From: Sinorhizobium fredii
GTDB taxonomy: Bacteria; Pseudomonadota; Alphaproteobacteria; Rhizobiales; Rhizobiaceae
Length of the DNA stretch: 64,000 nucleotides
Assembly (NCBI RefSeq): GCF_002944405.1
Contig: NZ_CP024310.1
Coordinates: 1,638,818-1,702,817, forward strand
Direction of reading: 5' to 3'
In this document: one piece after another, positions 8,442-17,239 of the stretch
How positions within the stretch are numbered: position 1 is the stretch's first letter
How the letters are laid out: every line of letters begins with the position of its first letter
Program-made: the position numbers and the translations under genes
The notes under the pieces: generated by a model
The model's input: only the letters and a program-made list of their open reading frames with translations
Database searches by the model: none
What the model was told of the DNA's origin: nothing

Positions 8442-9262
8442 GATTTCTTGAGGTGCGAGGATGCGGCCGCCTGTTGGCCGCCCTTCTCCGCCTGCCGCAA
8501 CGCTTGGTACTCGGCAACCGCCGCCAGACCGGCATCGCGCAGCAGCGCCACGTCGTGGGGCCCGGCGATGATGCGATAGCCGCGGTCGATCAGTTCGCCG
8601 ACGGAGGCACCGGCGTTCGGCACCGTGCCCATGATCTTGCCTGAGGCGAGGATCGCCCTCTCGGCTCGGGCAACCAGTTCGCGCACCTCCGGATGGCCGG
8701 TCTGCTCGAGGCGGCCGATCGAGCCAGCGAGATCGTTGACGCCGATGAAGATGATGTCGGCGCCCTCAGTCGCCGCGATCGCCTCGGCGTTGTCGACCGC
8801 CGTGAAGGACTCGATCTGCACGGCGATCAGCATGTTGTCGTTGGCCTTGTGGATATAGCCGGGCTCCAGCCCGAAGGTTGAGGCGCGCACCACACCGGCC
8901 GCATAGCCGCGGATCCCTTGCGGCGGATAGCGGCAAGCGCGGACCGCCGCAAGTGCGGCTTCCGCCGTGTCGACCGAGGGGATCATCACCGACTGCACGC
9001 CGGCGTCGAGCACCCGCTTCAAAAAGACATGATCGTTCCAGGGGACCCGCACCAGCGCCGGCGAGGGCGTCGTTTCGATGGCGCGGAGCGTGTCGATGAT
9101 CTCGCTGGTCTCGCCGACGCCATGCTCATGATCGACGAGAAGGAAGTCGAAGCCGGCATGGCCGAGGATTTCCGCATTGGTCGGCGAGCCGCCGCCGACC
9201 CAGCATCCGAACGCGACGTGACCGGCGGAAAGGTGGGCCTTCAGGCGGTTTGGTGTGTACAT
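8435..9262 (-). CDS. HpcH/HpaI family aldolase
   Basis: This 275-residue protein has the TIM-barrel fold of class II 2-oxo-3-deoxyacid aldolases. The family motifs include FGCWVG, LLVDHEHG (near the N-terminal third), VQIES (metal-binding glutamate) and the IFIGVNDLAGSIG segment. It likely cleaves a 4-hydroxy-2-oxo acid to pyruvate plus an aldehyde, with a divalent metal. It is the last gene of the run dctQ-dctM-dctP-aldolase on the minus strand, 73 bp after dctP. This suggests that the transporter imports the precursor of its substrate. The C-terminal 25 residues are Gln/Ala/Lys-rich and not conserved. Confidence 0.87.
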   Translation of the reverse strand: MYTPNRLKAHLSAGHVAFGCWVGGGSPTNAEILGHAGFDFLLVDHEHGVGETSEIIDTLRAIETTPSPALVRVPWNDHVFLKRVLDAGVQSVMIPSVDTAEAALAAVRACRYPPQGIRGYAAGVVRASTFGLEPGYIHKANDNMLIAVQIESFTAVDNAEAIAATEGADIIFIGVNDLAGSIGRLEQTGHPEVRELVARAERAILASGKIMGTVPNAGASVGELIDRGYRIIAGPHDVALLRDAGLAAVAEYQALRQAEKGGQQAAASSHLKKSY

Positions 9263-9335
9263 GGACAGAGAGCCTCGAATTATTCGGAAGGGACAGCATG
9301 GGGCGCGCCTTCACGCCCCATGCGATGGCAGGAGT

Positions 9336-10349
9336 TCAATTGGCGGAGCGCACCCGCTCGATCGTCTCGTTGAGCGCCTTGACGAGGTCCGGATTGGCGG
9401 AGGCGGCGAATTTCTCCGCGACCGGCTTGGTCTTCTCGCGGAAGCGGGCGATTTCCTGTGGCGGCAGCTTGGTGACCGTCATGCCCGAGGCGGCAAGCGC
9501 GTCGACCGCCTTCTGGTCGGCATTGCGGGAGAGCTGGCGCTGGAAGGCGGCAGCCTCGGTGGCGGCGGCCTGCAACAGATCCTTCTCCTCCTGGTCGAGC
9601 TTTTCCCAGAGCGGCTTCGAGAACAGCAGCACCATCGGATTATAGGTGTGGCGCGTCAGCGTGATGTACTTCTGCACCTCGTTAAGCTTGGCCGTCAGAA
9701 TGCTCGGCGCCGGGTTTTCCTGGCCGTCCACCGTGCCGGTCTCGAGCGCCGTATAGACTTCCGGGAACGGCATCGGCACCGCATTGGCGCCGAGCGCCTG
9801 GAACATTTCCAGGTAGATCGGCGACTGCACGACGCGGATCTTCAGTCCCTCGATGTCGTCGACCTTCTCGACGGGGCGGCGGCTGTTGGTGAGGTTGCGG
9901 AAGCCGAGCTCCCAATAGGCGAGCACGACGAGGTTCTTGTCGTCGAGTTCCTTGGCGAAGGTCTTGCCAACCTCGCCGTCCATCACCGCGTCGGCTTCCT
10001 TGGTCGATTCGAACAGGAAGGGCAGGTCGAGGATGGCGAAGTCGGGCGCAAGGCTTGCCATCAGGCCGGCATTCATCACGGACATCTGCAGGAGCCCGCC
10101 TTGCAGCGCCGTCACCGACTGGAGGTCCCCGCCGAGCATGCCGGCCGGGAAGACCTTGACGTCGATCTTGCCGCCGCTCTTTTCCTTGACGATCTCGGCG
10201 AACTTGCGCTGGCCGATGACGAGCGGCGAGCCTTCGGCGCCGGCGCTGGCGAAGCGGATGGTCTGCTCGTTGATCTCGGCGCTTGCCGAGAGCGGCGCGA
10301 CGGATGCCAGCATCAGGCCGGTCATCAAGGCCATCAAAGTCTTACGCAT
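9336..10349 (-). CDS. dctP: TRAP transporter substrate-binding protein, DctP family
   Basis: This is a 337-residue periplasmic protein with a clear signal peptide ending near SASA (about residue 24). The DctP fold is recognisable from FAEIVKEKSGGKIDVKVFP, the LGFRNLTNSRRPV region and GLKIRVVQSPIYLEMFQALGA, which carries the conserved arginine that pairs with a substrate carboxylate. The substrate is therefore an organic or sugar acid. It sits 37 bp downstream of the large permease gene in one operon with dctQ and the aldolase. The symbol denotes family, not the C4-dicarboxylate specificity of the namesake. Confidence 0.9.
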   Translation of the reverse strand: MRKTLMALMTGLMLASVAPLSASAEINEQTIRFASAGAEGSPLVIGQRKFAEIVKEKSGGKIDVKVFPAGMLGGDLQSVTALQGGLLQMSVMNAGLMASLAPDFAILDLPFLFESTKEADAVMDGEVGKTFAKELDDKNLVVLAYWELGFRNLTNSRRPVEKVDDIEGLKIRVVQSPIYLEMFQALGANAVPMPFPEVYTALETGTVDGQENPAPSILTAKLNEVQKYITLTRHTYNPMVLLFSKPLWEKLDQEEKDLLQAAATEAAAFQRQLSRNADQKAVDALAASGMTVTKLPPQEIARFREKTKPVAEKFAASANPDLVKALNETIERVRSAN

Positions 10350-10386
10350 GTCGTTTCCTCCTTGATAAAATGCGATTTTCTGGAAT

Positions 10387-11667
10387 TCAGCGTCCCAGCC
10401 AGGCGGCGGGCCAAGTGACGAGTTCGGGGAAGGCGATCATCAGCCCCAGCACGACGAGCTGGGCGACCATGAAGGGCGTGACGCCGCGGATCACCGTTTC
10501 CATGTTGAGACGGGAGACGCCGGCGACGACGTTCAGCACCGTGCCGACCGGCGGGGTGACGAGGCCGATGGAATTGTTGATGATGAACAGCACGCCGAAA
10601 TAGATCGGGTCGATGCCGGCTGCCTGCACCACCGGCACCAGCACCGGCGCGAGGATCAGGATGGTCGGAGCCATGTCCATCGCCGTGCCGACGATGACGA
10701 CGAGGATCATGATCGCCAGCATCAGCAGCTTCGGGCTGTCCATCAGCGGCGACAGGAGCTCGATTACCTGCCCCGGCAGGTCGGCGATGGTGATGAGCCA
10801 GGCCGAGACGAGGGCGGCCGCTACGAGGAAGATGACAACGCTCGTGACCTTGGCGGAGGAGACGAAAACGGCATAGAGCTGGGAGAGGCTGAGCTCGCGG
10901 TAGATGCAGGTGGCGACCAGGATCGAATAGACGGCAGCGACGACGGCGGCCTCGGTCGGGGTGAAGAGGCCGAATTTCAGGCCGAAGATGATGATCACCG
11001 GCAGGCCCAGCGCCCAGAGGCTTTCGCGCAGCGCCTTCAGCCGCTCCGCACCGCTGGCGCGCGGCCGGAGTTCGATCTCCTCCTTGCGCACCATAAGCCA
11101 CCAGGCGACCGCAAGCCCGACGCCGATCATCAGGCCCGGCGCGATGCCGGCCATAAAGAGCTTCGAGATCGACAGGTTGGCGGTGACGCCGAACAGGATG
11201 AAGGCGATCGACGGCGGGATGATCGGTCCGATGACCGAGGCCGAGGCGACAAGGCCGGCGGAGCGCGCCTTGTCGTGACCGGCCTTGACCATCATCGGCA
11301 CGAGCAGCGCGCCGAGCGCAGCCGCATCGGCGACCGCCGAGCCGGAGAGCGCCGAGAGCACGCAAGCGGCGATGATCGCCACATAGCCGAGCCCGCCGCG
11401 CACATGCCCGACCAGCGCCAGCGCCAGCGCCACGATTCGCTTCGACAGCCCGCCGGCATTCATCACCTCTCCCGCCAGCATGAAGAAGGGCACGGCGAGC
11501 AGCGTGAAGCTGTCCGTGCCGCCGACGAGGTTCTGCGCGAGGATCTGCGGATCGAACATGGCGAGCTGCACCATCAGCGCCACGCCGCAGATCAGTAGCG
11601 CATAGGCAATCGGCATCCCGATCGCCATCGCGGCGAGAAGGGCGGTGATGAAGACCAGAATTGTCAT
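10387..11667 (-). CDS. dctM: TRAP transporter large permease, DctM family
   Basis: This 426-residue protein is highly hydrophobic, with about twelve predicted membrane segments. Family motifs include GGTDSFTLLAVPFFMLAGEVMN, GSAVADAAALG and IGPIIPPSIAFILFGV, with a second half reading FIINNSIGLVTPPVGTVLN. It forms the sodium-coupled transport core with the small permease encoded upstream (gap about 110 bp) and receives substrate from the DctP protein encoded next. Length and motif order match the usual 425-residue family. Confidence 0.92.
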   Translation of the reverse strand: MTILVFITALLAAMAIGMPIAYALLICGVALMVQLAMFDPQILAQNLVGGTDSFTLLAVPFFMLAGEVMNAGGLSKRIVALALALVGHVRGGLGYVAIIAACVLSALSGSAVADAAALGALLVPMMVKAGHDKARSAGLVASASVIGPIIPPSIAFILFGVTANLSISKLFMAGIAPGLMIGVGLAVAWWLMVRKEEIELRPRASGAERLKALRESLWALGLPVIIIFGLKFGLFTPTEAAVVAAVYSILVATCIYRELSLSQLYAVFVSSAKVTSVVIFLVAAALVSAWLITIADLPGQVIELLSPLMDSPKLLMLAIMILVVIVGTAMDMAPTILILAPVLVPVVQAAGIDPIYFGVLFIINNSIGLVTPPVGTVLNVVAGVSRLNMETVIRGVTPFMVAQLVVLGLMIAFPELVTWPAAWLGR

Positions 11668-11777
11668 CGCGGACCAACCTTTACCGCCTATTGCTCGGGG
11701 ATCACGTCCCTCCGATTCAGGCTGCAGACCTTCGGAAGCGCCAGCGCCGGCGCGTTGAAACGGCTACCGGCGAACCC

Positions 11778-12329
11778 TCAGCGCGGCGGCGCGCTGCCGG
11801 GCGGCAATTGCGCGATGTCGAAATCCTCTTCCGATTCCTTGACGCCGATCAGTTCCTCGTCGCTGATCCGGCCGGTGAGCGAACGCAGCAGCGAGAGGCA
11901 GAACCAGGCGGCCGCGAAACCCGTGAAGATCAGCACCGGCACGAAGAACCAGGCTTGCGAGATGCCCATGACGGGCGTCGTCATGCCGAGATTGATGCCG
12001 AACTGCTGCCAGGTGCCGGAGAAGACCAGCCAGGTCGTATAGAGCATCAGCAGGTTGGAGAGGACGAAGCAGAGGAGCCGGCCCTTGCGGGAGAGCCGGC
12101 GGATGAGCGTATCGACGCCGAGATGCGCCTGCTCGAACAGCGTCACCGCGGCGCCGAGAAAGACCACCCAGACAAACAGCAGGCGCGACAGCTCTTCCGA
12201 CACGGAAATACCGGTGTTGAAGGCATAGCGCAGCACGACATTGCCGAAGACGAGAACCAGCATCGCCGCCAGACAAAGGGCCAGCAGGAACTCCACGGGG
12301 TTCAGCAGGAATTTGCGGATCGCGAACAA
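11778..12329 (-). CDS. dctQ: TRAP transporter small permease, DctQ family
   Basis: This is a 183-residue protein with four predicted membrane helices, including LLALCLAAMLVLVFGNVVLRY and LLFVWVVFLGAAVTLFEQAH, which is the DctQ pattern. I place the start at a TTG (12329) because a very strong GGAGGAGGAG lies just upstream. The alternative ATG at 12365 adds twelve residues that would include that box. The frame is open further to 12596, but that extension crosses the operator region. It is the first gene of the transporter operon, so the promoter lies between here and the divergent LacI gene. The C-terminus is an acidic tail. Confidence 0.82.
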   Translation of the reverse strand: MFAIRKFLLNPVEFLLALCLAAMLVLVFGNVVLRYAFNTGISVSEELSRLLFVWVVFLGAAVTLFEQAHLGVDTLIRRLSRKGRLLCFVLSNLLMLYTTWLVFSGTWQQFGINLGMTTPVMGISQAWFFVPVLIFTGFAAAWFCLSLLRSLTGRISDEELIGVKESEEDFDIAQLPPGSAPPR

Positions 12330-12404
12330 GATGGCTCCTCCTCCGATGAAGGCTCTCCCGGCCATGCGCCTCCGCACATCACCGCCTCCGGACAGCCGAT
12401 CAGA

Positions 12405-12420
12405 ATGTAAGCGCTTACAT
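12405..12420. promoter_or_regulatory. Perfect 16-bp palindromic operator (LacI/GntR-repressor type)
   Basis: ATGTAAGCGCTTACAT is a perfect palindrome with a central CG, the hallmark of operators for LacI-family proteins. It lies about 76 bp upstream of the dctQ start and 98 bp upstream of the divergent regulator gene. Confidence 0.75.
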
Positions 12421-12471
12421 AGCACTTTCAGACGGCCTGTCAAATGGAAAGTAAATGGGTTGGAAAAGGGC

Positions 12472-12487
12472 ATGTAACCGTATACAT
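12472..12487. promoter_or_regulatory. Second, imperfect 16-bp operator
   Basis: ATGTAACCGTATACAT keeps the outer ATGTA/TACAT half-sites and the central CG of the perfect site at 12405-12420. The centres are 67 bp apart. The pair would suit autoregulation of the LacI gene plus repression of the transporter operon, possibly by looping. Confidence 0.65.
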
Positions 12488-12517
12488 AGCTAATCGATTG
12501 AGGAGAGATCGATTCCC

Positions 12518-13570
12518 ATGGGACGTGGAGGAAGAGAGCGGAACGGACACACGGGCGCCCGGGCTCTCGACGTTGCGGCGCTGGCGGGCGTTTCAACCGC
12601 CACGGTGTCCCGCGCCTTCAATGCGCCGGAAAAGGTCGCGCCGGACATCCGCGAAAAGGTGCTGAAGGCCGCGGCCGAGCTTGGCTGGATGCCGCATCCG
12701 GCCGGCGCGGCGCTCGCCAGCCGCCGCACCTGGCTCGCCGGGGTGCTCATTCCGACCCTCGACAACGACGTCTTTGCTTCGCAGGTCGGCGCCCTGCAGA
12801 CGCGCCTGTCCGCAGACGGCGTTACGGTGCTGATCGGCTGTTCGAACTACAACGCCGACCAGGCCGCCAACCAGGTCCGCACCATGCTGGCGCGCGGCGT
12901 GGAGGCGCTGGCCGTCGTGGGCGAGTCCCACCGCCCCGGCCTGTTCGAAACGATCGCGGCGCGCGGCGTCCCCTATGTGGTCACCTATTCACATCGGCCC
13001 GGCTCCCCTCACCCGAGCGTCGGCTTCGACAACGCCGCCGCCTTCCGGCGGATCGCCCGCCACCTGCTCGAGCTCGGCCATCGCGATTTCGCGCTGATCC
13101 ATCAGCCGTCGATCGACAACGACCGGGTCGTGGCGCGCGTCGAAGGCCTGCGCGCGGCACTCGCGGAGGAAGGCGTGGCGCTCAGGCCGCAGCATGTGCG
13201 CGAGGGGCCGGCGAGCATCGCCTTCGGCCGCGAGAGCCTGCGCTCGATCATGGAAGCGGCGGGTCCACGGCCGACGGCGGTCGTCTGCGGCAACGACGCG
13301 CTGGCGATCGGCGCGCTCATAGAGGCGCGCGCGCTCGGCATGAGCGTGCCGGAAGAGCTCTCCATCACGGGGTTCGACGACGTGGCGATGGCAGAACAGA
13401 CCGATCCGCCGCTCACGACGATGCGCGTCGACAATGCCGAAATCGGCCGGCGGGCTGCGGACTATCTGCTCGCCTGCCTTGCCGGCCGGCAGCCGCCGCC
13501 GCCGCCGCCGCTCGAAAGCCGCCTGATTCTCCGGGCATCGACCGGCGTCCCTGCCCGTTCCGCCGCCTGA
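12518..13570 (+). CDS. LacI-family transcriptional regulator
   Basis: This is a 350-residue protein. The helix-turn-helix plus hinge (about residues 16-68) reads ALDVAALAGVSTATVSRAFN, followed by a periplasmic-binding-protein-like effector domain with the usual CGNDALAIGALIEARALG and ITGFDD motifs. A proline run near the end (six to seven consecutive prolines) is an oddity that probably lies in an exposed loop. The two palindromes upstream are its likely operators. Divergence from the TRAP operon and the following hydratase gene (26 bp downstream) suggest it controls both, with a sugar-acid or hydroxy-acid inducer. The ATG follows GAGGAGAGATC. Confidence 0.9.
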   Translation: MGRGGRERNGHTGARALDVAALAGVSTATVSRAFNAPEKVAPDIREKVLKAAAELGWMPHPAGAALASRRTWLAGVLIPTLDNDVFASQVGALQTRLSADGVTVLIGCSNYNADQAANQVRTMLARGVEALAVVGESHRPGLFETIAARGVPYVVTYSHRPGSPHPSVGFDNAAAFRRIARHLLELGHRDFALIHQPSIDNDRVVARVEGLRAALAEEGVALRPQHVREGPASIAFGRESLRSIMEAAGPRPTAVVCGNDALAIGALIEARALGMSVPEELSITGFDDVAMAEQTDPPLTTMRVDNAEIGRRAADYLLACLAGRQPPPPPPLESRLILRASTGVPARSAA

Positions 13571-13596
13571 CCATTCCCCCCAAAACGAATGCCCGC

Positions 13597-14349
13597 ATGA
13601 CCCACGCTACACTTTTCGATGCCGCCGATCTCGCCCACCGCTTTGCAACCGCAAAGGACCGCATCGCGGCCGCAGAGTTACCGGTGCCGGCGACCATTGC
13701 CGAGGCTATCGCCGTGCAGGTCGCGTTCGTCGCGCCCGAGGACGGCGTCGCGGGATACAAGGTGGCCCGCTCGCCCGAAGGCATGAGCGTCGCCGGCCGT
13801 CTCTCGCCGATCGCGGCCCACGCCGACGCCGAGCCGGCTACCTTTCGCTGGCGCAACGGCCTGCGTGTCGAAGCGGAGATCGGCTTCCGCCTTGCCGCGG
13901 GCTTGCCGCCCCGGGAAGCCGGCTATAGCCGGGACGCGGTGATCGCCGCCATCGGCTCCATCCATCTCGGCGTCGAGGTGCTCGACAGCCGCATCGAGGA
14001 GGGCGGCAAGGCGCCATTCCTGCTCTTCCTCGCCGACCGGCTCGGCAATGCGGGCTATGCGTTCGGGCCCGAGCTGCCGCGCGAATTTCTCGACGGCGCG
14101 GAGGGGCGGCCGCTGGAAGTGAGCCTCGACGGAGCCCCGCTGTTCGCAGGCGAGGCCCACCACCCGGCAAGCGATGTGCTCGCCTGGCTGGTCGGCTGGG
14201 CAAATGAGACAGAAAGGGCGGAAGACACGCTTTCCGCCGGGGAGATCGTCACTACCGGCAGTCTCTGCGGCGCCCTCGATGTCGCAGCACCCGGCCGCAT
14301 CGACGTGAGGCTCGACGGCAGATGGAGTCTGGCGGTTCGGTTCGAATAG
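13597..14349 (+). CDS. 2-keto-4-pentenoate hydratase (fumarylacetoacetase-like family)
   Basis: This 250-residue protein is recognised from the MhpD/HpaH-type motifs: GYKVA near residue 50, RVEAEIGFRL (metal-binding glutamates), HLGVEVLDSR, and a late TTGSLCG. The family adds water to 2-hydroxypenta-2,4-dienoate-type acids, giving a 4-hydroxy-2-oxo acid. That product is a substrate type for the HpcH/HpaI aldolase encoded in the divergent operon, so hydratase, aldolase, transporter and regulator make a coherent catabolic unit. It lies 26 bp downstream of the LacI gene. Exact substrate not determined. Confidence 0.8.
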   Translation: MTHATLFDAADLAHRFATAKDRIAAAELPVPATIAEAIAVQVAFVAPEDGVAGYKVARSPEGMSVAGRLSPIAAHADAEPATFRWRNGLRVEAEIGFRLAAGLPPREAGYSRDAVIAAIGSIHLGVEVLDSRIEEGGKAPFLLFLADRLGNAGYAFGPELPREFLDGAEGRPLEVSLDGAPLFAGEAHHPASDVLAWLVGWANETERAEDTLSAGEIVTTGSLCGALDVAAPGRIDVRLDGRWSLAVRFE

Positions 14350-14382
14350 CGAAAAGCCGGACCTCGGGAACGACGAAATAGC

Positions 14383-14567
14383 ACCCCTCTGCCCTGCCGG
14401 GCATCTCTCCCCACAAGGGGCCCACAAGGGGAGAGATCGGCGAGTGGCAACGCCTCGCTCAAACCAATTCGGTGACTTCAGCGTTCACGAGCTTGGTGTC
14501 GGGCAGGGCCTCGCCTTTGTCCAATTTCCCTCCTTGTGGGGGAGATGCCCGGCAGGGCAGAGGGGTA
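14383..14567. repeat. Copy 2 of the ~190-bp inverted-repeat element
   Basis: The left end at 14383 and right end at about 14567 are related to the arms of the 4.1-kb and 49.5-kb copies. The left arm carries a short internal duplication around CACAAGGGG (about 14410-14428). The interior keeps the GATCGGCGAGTGGCAA block seen in the others, in the same orientation as copy 1. It separates the hydratase gene from the convergent chemoreceptor gene and could act as a bidirectional terminator. Confidence 0.8.
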
Positions 14568-14602
14568 TACCACTTGGGCAGTTCGGCGCGGCTCCCTCCC
14601 TC

Positions 14603-16540
14603 TCAGAACTCCTGCCATTCCTCCGCCACGGCGGCGTTTCCGCGGAAGGACTGCGCCACCTTGGCGACCATCTGGCGCGCCGGTGAAGCAGCCGTGCCTC
14701 CGCTTGCAGCCGGCGCTGGGCGCTTTGATGCGGCGCCGGCGCCGATGTCGAACTGGCGCAAGAGCTGGAACAGCGCGTCCGCCTCCTTGGCAAGACCATG
14801 GGCGGCGGCTGTCGCTTCCTCGACCATCGCCGCGTTCTTCTGCGTCCCCTGGTCCATGGTGTTGACCGCCGTGCTGATCTCCTTCAAGCCTGTTGCCTGT
14901 TCCCTGGAGGCCTCGACGATCGCCCCGACATTGCCGTCGACCTGCTGGACCTGCTCGACGATTTCCTCGAGCGCCTTGCCGGTTTCGCCGACGAGGGCGA
15001 CGCCGTTCTTGACGTGGTCATTCGAGGTGTTGATCAGTTCCTTGATCTCCTTGGCGGCCTTGGCGGAACGCTGCGCCAATTCGCGCACTTCCTGGGCGAC
15101 GACGGCAAAGCCCTTGCCGGCCTCGCCGGCCCGCGCCCCCTCGACGCCGGCATTCAGCGCGAGAAGGTTGGTCTGGAAGGCGATCTCGTCGATGACGCCG
15201 ATGATATTGCCGATCTCGACTGCCGAGGTTTCGATCTTGCCCATGGCGCCGACCGCGTCGCGCACGACGCGTCCGGAGCGCTCCGCATTGTCCTTCGTCT
15301 TGCGAACGAGCTGGCCCGCCACCTGGGCACGATTGCTGGAGTCGGCGACCGTTGTGGTGATCTCGTCGAGCGCCGCCGCCGTCTCCTCGACGGAAGCCGC
15401 CTGCTGTTCTGTCCGCTTGGCGAGATCGTCGGAGGCCGAGCGTATCTCCTGGGCGCCGGCTGCGATCGCGCTTGCATTCTCGGCAACCGCCTGCATCGCC
15501 TGGCGCAGCTTTTCGACCGCTCCGTTGAAGTCGAGCCTCAGCTTGTCGAGCGACGGAATGAACGGCGTGTCGATCCGCTGGGTGAGGTCGCCCGAGGCGA
15601 GATTCTGCAGTGCGGCGGCGAGCTGATGAACGGCCTGGCCGGTCTGCTCCGCCAAGGCATTGCGCTGCTTTGCATCCTCTTCAAGCCGCTGGCGCTCCGT
15701 CATCGTGCGCGTCGTCTCCGCATTCGCCTCGCGTTCCGCCTTTGCGGAGATCGCATCCCTGAGCGCCGCAACAGCACGCGCCAGCATGCCGATCTCGTCG
15801 CGGCGTGCTTCGAGGTGACGATCCCCCGTCAGGTCGCCCTCGGCCATCGCCTTCAACGACAGCTGCAGCCTGGACAGCGGTCCGATGATCGAGCGCGCCG
15901 ACAGCGCCGCAGCGATGATCGAAAGCAGGGCAGCGATACCCAGCGCCGTGAATGCCAGTGATTCGAACCCGCTCACGGCATCGCGCACGTGGCTGCCGAT
16001 CGATTTGTTCAGCGCCTCCTGATAGTCGATGAACTTGTTGATGGCGCCGAGCCAGGCGTCGAACAGGGGGCGGGCCTGCTCCAGCAGGATCCTGCGCGCG
16101 CCGTCGCCATTTCCCTTCTCCTGGAAGGCGATGATGTCGGCGACGAGCGGATTGGTCTTCGCTTGAATGTCGGCGATTTCGGCCAGAATGGTTTTTTCCT
16201 GATCGCTCGCGCCGGCAGCGATCATCTCGGCCATCCGCTTCTCGTTCTCGGCATAGGTGGCGGCGAGCTTTTCGATCAGCGCCACTGCTTTCCTGCGCTC
16301 CTCTTCGGAGGTCACCAGAGTGACGTCGCGGATGGCGATCGCCCGATCATGAACGCTGCCGCGATAGTTGATTGCAAAGCGTTGCTTGGCACTGTTCACG
16401 TCGTTGATGGTAGCGAGATTGCCATTGATCTCTTCGACCTGAACGGCCGAATAGATGGTCAAGCCGACCATCATGAGAAGCAGGAAGCCGAAGCCGACGG
16501 CGAGGCGCGCGCCAATCCCGAAGCTCTTGAAATAGCTCAT
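14603..16540 (-). CDS. Methyl-accepting chemotaxis protein
   Basis: This is a 645-residue chemoreceptor. TM1 is at about residues 12-32, followed by a helical-bundle periplasmic sensor of the four-helix type (about 33-190), TM2 at about 190-212, HAMP segments, and a signalling domain containing the hairpin tip [22 protein letters not shown]. The last residues, EEWQEF, match the aromatic-x-x-aromatic CheR/CheB tether pentapeptide. The domain reads AGVEGARAGEAGKG where most relatives have EAARAG. A GAGGAAA box precedes the ATG. Ligand unknown. The nearest relative in the window is the second receptor at 17807. Confidence 0.93.
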   Translation of the reverse strand: MSYFKSFGIGARLAVGFGFLLLMMVGLTIYSAVQVEEINGNLATINDVNSAKQRFAINYRGSVHDRAIAIRDVTLVTSEEERRKAVALIEKLAATYAENEKRMAEMIAAGASDQEKTILAEIADIQAKTNPLVADIIAFQEKGNGDGARRILLEQARPLFDAWLGAINKFIDYQEALNKSIGSHVRDAVSGFESLAFTALGIAALLSIIAAALSARSIIGPLSRLQLSLKAMAEGDLTGDRHLEARRDEIGMLARAVAALRDAISAKAEREANAETTRTMTERQRLEEDAKQRNALAEQTGQAVHQLAAALQNLASGDLTQRIDTPFIPSLDKLRLDFNGAVEKLRQAMQAVAENASAIAAGAQEIRSASDDLAKRTEQQAASVEETAAALDEITTTVADSSNRAQVAGQLVRKTKDNAERSGRVVRDAVGAMGKIETSAVEIGNIIGVIDEIAFQTNLLALNAGVEGARAGEAGKGFAVVAQEVRELAQRSAKAAKEIKELINTSNDHVKNGVALVGETGKALEEIVEQVQQVDGNVGAIVEASREQATGLKEISTAVNTMDQGTQKNAAMVEEATAAAHGLAKEADALFQLLRQFDIGAGAASKRPAPAASGGTAASPARQMVAKVAQSFRGNAAVAEEWQEF

Positions 16541-16849
16541 CGATGTTTCCTCGTCCCTTTAACGCAATTGCCGCGCCTCGACCGCTTTCTGGCTGGACCG
16601 TTCGCTTGCGTCCTTCAGAATCAACGTATCAAGGAGGCGCGAGCGGGCGCATGCCGCAGCCCGCGTCAAAACCGTCCCAATGCAGTGAAAACCAGTCCCA
16701 GCGGCGGCTTGCGCCGCGAAGGCCACCCGCCCTCATGGCGGTTGAGACGAGCGTACATCGCTTCGCTTTGCCTCAAGAAATGGCACCTGTTGGTTGCGAA
16801 ATCGTGAATAATTAGCTTTGCTATAAAAGTAATTTCTAAAATTTGATAA
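16541..16849. other. Intergenic region upstream of the chemoreceptor
   Basis: This 309-bp gap should contain the chemoreceptor promoter (minus strand). The part next to the fluoride-channel stop (about 16800-16850) is clearly AT-richer than its surroundings. I see no convincing gene or named regulatory motif. Confidence 0.4.
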
Positions 16850-17239
16850 TCAGGCCGCCTGGCCGGCCGCGAGCAGGCGGACGAGCATCACCCCGGCGAG
16901 CAAGCCGAGAAGTGAAAAGATCACGGAAGAAGCGGCGTAGATTGCCGCGGCGGCCCACTCGCCGCGCTCATAAAGGCCGATCGTGTCGAGCGAGAAGCTT
17001 GAAAAGGTGGTGAATCCGCCGAGCACGCCGGTCGCCAGGAACAGCCGCACATCCTGAGGCAGATGGACGCGCAAGGCGAAATACTCGGCGATGAGCCCCA
17101 TGGCGAAGGAGCCGGCGACGTTGACCGCCAGGGTGCCAAAGGGAAAGGCGGCACCGAGGAGCTGCGCGGCAAGCTGGTTGACGCCATGGCGCATGGCGCC
17201 GCCCAATCCGGCGCCAAGGAATACCAACAGATAGGCCAT
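16850..17239 (-). CDS. crcB: Fluoride ion channel CrcB/FluC
   Basis: This 129-residue protein has four hydrophobic helices and matches the family length. Signatures are LGAGLGGAMRHGVNQL, FGTLAVNVAGSFAMG (the conserved asparagine), and GVLGGFTTFSSFSLDT with the phenylalanine/threonine-serine track. It works as a dual-topology homodimer exporting fluoride. ATG 17239 follows AAAAAGGA at good spacing; an in-frame extension to 17506 is not family-like. I looked for a fluoride riboswitch upstream and could not find the conserved pattern. Confidence 0.93.
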   Translation of the reverse strand: MAYLLVFLGAGLGGAMRHGVNQLAAQLLGAAFPFGTLAVNVAGSFAMGLIAEYFALRVHLPQDVRLFLATGVLGGFTTFSSFSLDTIGLYERGEWAAAAIYAASSVIFSLLGLLAGVMLVRLLAAGQAA

